Below are positions 57,497 to 64,000 of a stretch of 64,000 nt of DNA, one piece after another; within the stretch, counting starts at the first letter, position 1, and every line of letters starts with the position of its first letter. The stretch is taken from the NCBI GenBank assembly GCA_958299035.1, contig CATQJL010000316.1, positions 28,340,012 through 28,404,011 of the forward strand. The letters are read 5' to 3'. A model generated the notes under the pieces. That model was not told the origin of the DNA. It worked only from the letters and a program-made list of their open reading frames with translations, and did no database searches. Made by a program: the position numbers and the translations under genes. Source of the DNA: Cylicocyclus nassatus (taxonomy: Eukaryota > Nematoda > Chromadorea > Rhabditida > Strongylidae).

Positions 57497-57543
57497 GAAA
57501 ACTGGACCATTCACTATTCGACATAGTGAAAGGTCCAGTTTTC
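57497..57543. repeat. Hairpin (21-bp arms)
   Basis: GAAAACTGGACCATTCACTAT against ATAGTGAAAGGTCCAGTTTTC with one mismatch. A second looser palindrome (CACGCCATGCTTACCC, inverse near 57645) surrounds it. Confidence 0.65.
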
Positions 57544-58070
57544 GTTATAACTTAAGCACACGCCATGCTTACCCGCTTCATCTGCTTCAAGACCAAAACA
57601 CAATCCGTGATGCCGTTCTTGTTCTGAAGCGGTTGAAGTGGATGAAGTGGATAGGTATGGCTGTGCCTTAGCTTCAGTATAAGTATAAAAATTGATTTAC
57701 AACAGCATAAATTCTCTTCCCAGCAGGCACAACATTGACTCGTCGCAAACTACTTGACAACCATGTCCTTAGCTGCAGCTACCAGGACGGACTTTGCAAA
57801 ACGGTTGGACATTTGTGTGAGACCCATGCTGCTCGTTGCCTGAATCGCAGTCGACTTTCGCTTCTCTCCAAGCAATGCTGTTTCGAACGTTACACCTAAT
57901 TCGATATTGTCGAAGCCAGCGGACGCGGTCACTCAACCAGCACACGGTCTATCCGATTTTAATTATTCTCGAACCTCTGTGCTTTTACAAACTATTGTTG
58001 CTTTTTGACACCAGACGAAGTTCAAATGTATTTTTCATCGATTTGACATGCATTTGAATTCATTTGCTTT

Positions 58071-58465
58071 CAAAAGCAGTGTCTCACCAGAATCGAGGTT
58101 TTGCGGGTATCCACATATTCTGTTAAGGGCTCATCGAAAAGGCTATTGTTTAAGTTCAACTCTATTCGCCTATTTACCTCAAAAGAACACTTAAGGTGGC
58201 CTACGCTAGCCGACTCGGCGCTTTCCCCGTTCTTGTTTCAACACGCCCATCCAGGTGACGTCCTCTCGTTTACATGTAAGAACCTCCGGCGTAGGCTTGT
58301 GTAGGAAAGCATACCTCGTCCAAGTTGCCTCCGCGGGGCCTCAAAAGAGCGGATTTCTTGCTAGGCTTAAGCGAATTTGAACTAGCATAGGATTCAGCAG
58401 GGCCGAAAAGACTTGCGATATGTAAATACCCCGATTTTCAACATTTGATGTGACACTGCCCTGAA
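58071..58465. mobile_element. Miniature element, family Q copy 2
   Basis: TTCAAAAGCAGTGTCTCACC and the inverse GACACTGCCCTGAAG. A GGCCTCGCGGAAGC-like block of copy 1 appears here inverted. Confidence 0.55.
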
Positions 58466-58543
58466 GACACTCTCCTGAATATGAAATAAACGTTTAGAAA
58501 TGATGCTTGGAGCGAGTCGGCTCAAAAGACGCTTTCATGTATC

Positions 58544-58697
58544 ATCGGCTTCCAGATTCGTGTGTAGGCGGGTTGCCGACTTCCCTGATTTTCAGGATAA
58601 ATTTGTTAGAGCATTGTATTTCGTACTCTCTTGCTAAGTTTATCCTTAAAATCAGGGAAGTCCGCATCCCGGGTTCACACAAATCTAGAAGCCGATC
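58544..58697. mobile_element. Small near-perfect foldback (154 bp)
   Basis: ATCGGCTTCCAGATTCGTGT at the left; ACACAAATCTAGAAGCCGAT at the right; GACTTCCCTGATTTTCAGGA against TCCTTAAAATCAGGGAAGTC. A fragment of the family is at 30120. Confidence 0.75.
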
Positions 58698-58801
58698 ATA
58701 ATAACAATAACAATCATTCATTCCTGGGAAAATGAAAAATGCCAACAGCGACAAATGTCAAAACTCAAAAACCATTACCAAGAATTTGAATTTACAACAT
58801 A

Positions 58802-59729
58802 TTAGGTTGTCCGGAAATTAATGTCCGTTTTAAATTTCAACCGCAATAAACCATACATTTTTCATTCTTGAATAAGTTTCAGAGTACTATTCGATAGAGC
58901 AAAGCAAGCTCTACAAGATGGCTATCTTGCTTTAGCAACAGCTTTGATCCACCTCAAGTTTCGAGCCAAAAACTAAAATGATTCAACTGCGCGAAAAACC
59001 GAGAAAAATCACAACTCAGTTCATGAGAGTCTTACAAAAATTCTAACTTGCTCACGTAAACACTATCCACATAAGACATCTATATACGCCGTTGCCGTAT
59101 TTTTTCCTTTGTTAGAAATCAAGAAAACGGAAATTTTCATGCTTTTGCCAAAGTGATGCTGTGCCGTCCCCACATAGGTAGATGTATACTACAAATCTGT
59201 AGAAGTACAAAAGTGGATTTTCAGCTCTCTACAAGCTTTGGTTCCCGAGAAATATCGAATATAGCTCCCATTAGTCAGGTGGTCCAAGCTAAAATTCAAA
59301 TTTTTCGAAAACTAAATCTTCTAAAGAGCTGAAAGTCCACATTTGTACTTCAACAGATTTGTAATATACATCTACCTATGTGGGGACGGCACAGCATCAC
59401 TTTGGCAAAAGCATGAAAATTTCCGTTTTCTTGATTTCTAACAAAGGAAAAAATACGGCAACGGCGTATATAGATGTCTTATGTGGATAGTGTTTACGTG
59501 AGCAAGTTAGAATTTTTGTAAGACTCTCATGAACTGAGTTTTTTTAAAATCATTTTAGTTTTTGGCTCGAAACTTGAGATGGATCAAAGCTGTTGCTAAA
59601 GCAAGATAGCCATCTTGTAGAGCTTGCTTTGCTCTATCGAATAGTACTTTGGAACTTATTTAAGAATGAAAATTGTATGATTTATTGCGGTTGAAATTTA
59701 AAACGGACATTAATTTCCGGACAACCTAA
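58802..59729. mobile_element. Long palindromic mariner-type element, family D copy 3 (928 bp)
   Basis: Ends TTAGGTTGTCCGGAAATTAA and its exact inverse, TA on both sides. Arms pair to a centre near 59275. Closest to copy 2. Confidence 0.82.
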
Positions 59730-59731
59730 TA

Positions 59732-60343
59732 GTTATGTACATGAATCGTAATTAAATTGGTGATGGCTTCTATAGGCTGATTCAAATATAAGCAAAAAAT
59801 CCGAAAATTGTTTTCCATTACTTTTTATTAGCGCTGAATCATAGCAGCAATTGGATCTAAAAGTTTGTTGGGTACTTTTCTGTCGTCCAAATCCATTTTT
59901 CAAAAATGATATAGATTTTTGCAGCAAATTAAGTAAAAACTTCACATGATGGAGAGTCAAGCTTTTTCCACGTGCAAGGAAAATTGACATGTTCAACAGG
60001 TTTCACCAAGAGTTGGTTTAGCTTACCTATCGATGTAAGTTCAATCTGTTTTTTTATCTAATAATGACGCCATCATTTGTCAACAGTTTCACGAATGAGC
60101 TCTAACATTGTGAAAATGACATTCTGTGTTTAATAAACACGTTAGGTTTTCTCAAAACGGAGAGATAGGCTATTATTCTTTCATCTAAACGACGAAACAA
60201 TCGGCAGTCAAGTACGCAAGCCGTCACCAATTCTTTCCCGTATAAGTTGCATGACGGGCACTGTGAAAAGCAGAATTTCTTCAAATCACTGCTGAAAATT
60301 ACCACGATGTTTCAATAATTATTTGATCAGCTTGCTTTTATAG
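59732..60343 (+). other. Upstream of the 60344 exon; further exons possible
   Basis: Several + frames at 60170-60310 are open, including NSFPYKLHDGHCEKQNFF and KYASRHQFFP before a GTATAAGT donor. I could not fix a single phase-consistent exon. - frames are open too. Confidence 0.3.
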
Positions 60344-60718
60344 ACTCCTGATCAGCTTGCGAGTCATTTCAAATGCTCTTGTACCTCACCGGAAATGATT
60401 TTGAAGGAACATGTCAAAGTGCCCCCAAACGTGTTAATTTTTATCTTGACACGAGGGAAACAGTCTTCATAGAATCTATGAAAAAAATTTCAGGCTGAAG
60501 AACGTTTTCATGAAAACATTCTGAAAAATGGGTCCAGGTAACGGAAAAGTGCCGTTCGTTGTATAAAATTATAACAATTAGAAGTAAATTTACTAAAATA
60601 CTTCAGGGTGGATACTTCTAACTTGAACAGGTTCTACTCAGCGCTGTGGGTACTCTCTGTTCTGCTAATTATCATAATTTGTACTACTGCGGCGGTGAAT
60701 GGAAACATATGGCTTTAG
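60344..60718 (+). CDS. 3' exons of a membrane-anchored protein (60344-60430, 60494-60537, 60607-60718)
   Basis: Three small exons join in one frame across introns of 63 and 69 nt. Exon 1 (after CTTTTATAG) is TPDQLASHFKCSCTSPEMIL and KEHVKVPPN. Exon 2 (after AATTTCAG, before GTAACG) is AEERFHENILKNGS plus two bases. Exon 3 (after ACTTCAG) is RVDTSNLNRFYSALWV, then a hydrophobic helix LSVLLIIIICTTAAV, NGNIWL and TAG. The C-terminal helix indicates a tail or type I membrane anchor with a six-residue tail. The first donor (GTGTTA) is weak; the exon 2-3 pair is the firmest. The 5' part of the gene is not seen. AATAAA at 61055. Family unknown. Confidence 0.55.
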
Positions 60719-61054
60719 GATGAGGAGTGTTTTTGTTGTTTATACAACGCATAGAGGTTTATAAAGCAGACGGTATCGCACAAGCAAGCTACTCGAAGGT
60801 TCTTTGTTGGAAGGGACCGCAAGTGATTTGGAAGTGCCAGTTCTCACATTTTGACAGTAGTCTAGACATGACGGAGAGAGAGGTGATTGTGGTTTTGTAT
60901 TCAGAACATGCCCTTGATGTAAGCAATGTTTTACGTTAATCTAAGCCCTTCACATTATACATGCCCAACTGTTCTTATATGAACTTTAGATGTAAACTAT
61001 GGGTTTAGGCTAAAATAAGTTTTTTGGCATATCTTCGAGAGATCTCCCACCTGT

Positions 61055-61060
61055 AATAAA
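61055..61060 (+). terminator. Possible polyadenylation signal
   Basis: AATAAA 337 nt after the stop of the preceding gene. The 70-codon frame at 60727-60939 would lie in its 3' UTR. Confidence 0.35.
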
Positions 61061-62245
61061 TAACATGAAGAAGTTGCTGAGGGTACGGCTAAATTAATCG
61101 ATGAGTTTTTCTGATTGATTGAAAGCAGGAATGATATCCATGAAAGTCCATAATGGAGGAAAATGGACTTTCAAGCCCCATTTTATTCGTTCGCGCTAAA
61201 AACTGGTCGGAACCTACTTTCGCTAGCGTTATTCAAAAAATTTTACCTCATCGCAACCACGGGGCAAAGCGGTGTGATGAAAATGATTCAACCCTACTTG
61301 AGCTCTCGTTTGCGAAAGAGTTATGCGAAAAGTCCATTTAGAATGGGGCAAAGTGGGATTTACCTCTATTTTAAATAGACTTGAAAGCCCATTCTACTCC
61401 CAGCAGCAAGGCGAGCTGGGACTAAGCCCATTTTTGACCTTTTTGCACATTGATGGCGCTTTTTTGAGAATGTGTTCCTTAGCCCATTTTAAGTCAAGTT
61501 AATATATGAGTGGAAGAAGTTTCATGTCTTTATGAAGTCTGAAATAATAGTTTCTTTCTAAATTTATACAGACGCTCTAAAAATCATGGAAGAAGGTTAA
61601 ATTTACCAAAATATTCACTAACAAACTCAAATGCTTCCAAATGTCAGATCGATGCGAATATTCCTATGTAAATCGAATAAAGTTTGTTAACTCTTCAAAT
61701 CATCAACCAAACCAAATTCATGATTTGTATTTGAAAATAAGAAAGATCTGCGTTTTAATATAATTTCTCAGAAGCTATCTTTTGACTATTCTTGTAGAAC
61801 CGAACCTCAAACACGGTCTTTATAAACGATTTTTGAGTTTGGTCGCAAGAATTACTGAAGTGGTGCTAGCTAGCAAGGAAATCTCTGTGAGAAATTTCTT
61901 ACTGTCAATAAACCATACATTCAACTAGTTAGAGAAATAAACACTAGCGTTGAAAGACAAAAAAGAGCTAAAGTAAAACATTTGCGAAGTCATCCCTTGC
62001 AGACTCGTAGTTTTCAGACTTCAAAAACCCTTTGTGTTATAGTGTAGTACAAGGTTTCCTTTGAGATAAGCATTTTGACTCACAGATTGCAGTGCAAATC
62101 TAGCCAAAGTTTGCTTTCTGCATAAAGCTCTACATACGAATTTGATTTGATGCAGATTCATAGAAGCCTCGAAAGGCGAAGACCCGGATATCGCATGAAT
62201 TTAGTCTTGGAATTGATTCAGATGCAAGTCATCGATAATAAATGA
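61061..62245. other. Intergenic, nothing recognised
   Basis: GGACTTTCAAGCCCCATTTT (61166) and GACTTGAAAGCCCATTCTAC (61380) are a diverged direct repeat. No gene. Confidence 0.35.
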
Positions 62246-62957
62246 CCAATGCGTCACCTCTGCTTCGCAGAGACTCGCACTGGTCCTACTATCCGTACGC
62301 CTTACTCATTCCCCGACAATAAAGACATTGAAACTCACCGCGCTATGCGGACTATCATGAATGGTTTGTAAACAACTATTCATTCCAAAAGCTTTTCCAA
62401 ATGAGATCGTAATTTAGCTTGAACGAAACTTTTCCCAAAAGAACAAATGCAAATTTGAATAGGTTTTGGACGTTTCATGGCTCGGTGTTCGCCATAAGAT
62501 GCAATAATCACCGTGGGCTACAATTCTGTGCAAAAATCTTCTCAAATGATCGCGTAAAATCTTATCAAATTAAACATCTAAGCAATCAATCCTTTTTGGC
62601 GTCGTTTTCGCAAAGTAATAAAGTTCAGTTCAAATTTTTAGGCTGAACTTCATGGCTTGCACATTAACTTGTCAACCATATCCTTGACTTCGCAAAAAGT
62701 TGTGCTACAGGCTCAATTTTACTGGCCAAAAGCTAAGTGAATCCGATAGAAGTGCATTTTTTGAGGGATCCACGCAATGGATCCGCTCGTGCTTTGATAT
62801 GATGGGCTCTCATGTTGGTAGCATGCGCTTTGCAAAATTTGGGCTCATCAGGTTGGCTGGAACACGTTCTACGAATTTCGTGACAGACAGACAGACTTAC
62901 ACACAGACACACACACAAAAACACGTAAACATCCCTAGACCGTTATTATAAGTTATG
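62246..62957 (+). mobile_element. Family K repeat, copy 3
   Basis: Terminal hairpin 62246-62283 with the CTCTGC/GCAGAG stem. The body has CATGAATGGTTTGTAAACAA, and the tail GACAGACAGACAGACTTACA, CACACACACA and TTATTATAAGTTATGAT. Confidence 0.68.
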
Positions 62958-63329
62958 ATATTTTGTGAGTTGTAACGAAATGGAGAAGAATAGAATATCC
63001 ACGTGATTGACATCGCAATGTTAGATCAGCCTAGTCAGATATCAACCACTTGGTGAAAATGAGTTTGCAAGAGTGAGTAAACACGTTGAGGCAAGTTGGA
63101 GAAAGGTTTGCTGAGGAAATTTTGTATGGAATGAATGGATTCACGAATGCGATATCTTATCGCACCGCATGGACTAAGTCCATTATTCGCACGAAAAGCC
63201 CATTTTGCGGGGACTTTTGTGGATATCATTCCAGAACACATAACGAAACGATTCTTCACTTGGCAGAAATTACATCTGTGTAATGGTTAAATATGTTTGA
63301 AAAAAGCTATTTTACTAGAGTGTTGCGGT

Positions 63330-63740
63330 ATTGTCATAGCCAGGAATAAGAGTGGGTGTGTGACAAGCCACAACGGGTGGGAGGTCATGTTCAATGGTCA
63401 GAGAGGAAGGGGGGGGGGGGTCGTGGTCGACGTGATAGCGGTAACATGATAAGCGTTAACAAAGTCAGATAAGCCTAATGTGCAAAAGAAGCACACTGAA
63501 TTATTGACCTACCATCATATACGGTGAGCACGTTTAGTAAAGAAGCCCTACTAAGCATATCAGTGTCATTTCCGTATTTTGCATGTCACTTAACCTCTTT
63601 GGATCACTGGGGTTTCCAAATGTTAAGCCAAAGTAAAATGGTCACTTTCGAATGCGATAGATTTTGCATTGCAAGTGAAGTAGGTACCTCATTTGCATTC
63701 AGTAGGAAGCATTGCTTCTTCTATGCCCAAATAAAAAATA
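63330..63740 (+). repeat. Dispersed repeat, family V copy 2
   Basis: Same order of short matches as 9596-10010, plus a G12 tract at 63409-63420. Confidence 0.45.
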
Positions 63741-63888
63741 CTTCAACAACCGCCAAACAGTGGAAGTAGGTTAGCTAAACTGTTTGCTTATTTCGCTTTC
63801 AGTGCTAGTGCTCTTATCATCTGTTACTCGGAATAAAGAAAACGGATTAGGCCCAAGTCTCTTCTGTAAAACTAGGTCTGGGAATATA

Positions 63889-64000
63889 CAGAGTGTCCCA
63901 AAAGTATGTATGCACTGTTTGATTGTTAATATCTCTCTTTCCAAGAAGTCTTTTGCCTCGCTTCAGGTACCATTTTGTAGAGCTGGCCTCAACTTAGATT
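63889..64000 (+). mobile_element. 5' end of a mariner-type element, cut by the window edge
   Basis: TACAGAGTGTCCCAAAAGTA, then a segment matching the inverse of 34085-34199. The rest lies outside the window. Confidence 0.6.

Noticed and set aside
57750..57932. Minus-strand 60-codon frame (SAGFDNIELGVTFETALLGE and onward)
   Set aside because: Looks protein-like, but no splice acceptor precedes it, a stop bounds it and the opposite strand is open in two frames.

Overview
This is non-coding-rich, AT-rich eukaryotic DNA, most likely from a parasitic clade V (strongylid, hookworm-like) nematode. The grounds are introns bounded by GT and short TTTCAG/TTGCAG/TTCAG acceptors, small exons with introns of 63-90 nt next to multi-kilobase ones, degenerate RTE-type and Penelope-like retroelements of the kind common in hookworms, and dense Tc1/mariner, PIF/Harbinger-like and hAT-like miniature elements. 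The species is an inference. Nothing prokaryotic is present, and most long open frames are shadows of repeats.

Genes. The best-supported gene is a globin on the + strand (671-10944, four phase-0 exons, 168 residues). Its second intron is 7.66 kb and holds at least five transposable elements. Further right the genes are only partly visible, as isolated exons with good splice sites: 21768-21878 (+), 25610-25672 (+), 32291-32359 (+), a compact two-exon TATA-box gene at 32926-33370 (+) with a paralogous first exon and promoter at 57335-57444 (+), two phase-compatible exons at 43560-43602 and 42511-42671 (-), 47116-47316 (+), and three phase-compatible exons at 60344-60718 (+) encoding the end of a membrane-anchored protein. 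I do not recognise these proteins.

Mobile DNA. More than 20 repeat families can be delimited by terminal inverted repeats, and several by target-site duplications. Many are long palindromes (foldback elements) whose transcripts would be hairpins: 7026-7862, 13502-13860, 20210-21155, 25757-27173, 34211-35813, 36647-37568, 41636-42498, 51416-52770, 53837-54519 and 58802-59729. A 1.6-kb hAT-like element with an exact 8-bp target duplication carries an inverted array of about 170-bp units. A family with a terminal hairpin and a CA-rich tail (40318-41625, 62246-62957) probably gave rise to the 280-bp (AC)n microsatellite at 38563. An RTE reverse-transcriptase relic lies at 28437-29420, and relics of a Penelope-like element with a GIY-YIG domain at 52957-56000 (-).

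Most interesting leads: the TATA-driven gene pair that begins with the same 16 residues, where every difference is synonymous; the terminal hairpin with compensatory base changes; a 19-bp perfect hairpin across a predicted splice donor at 47300-47354; and a large palindrome lodged 12 nt inside an intron next to a splice donor at 42498.
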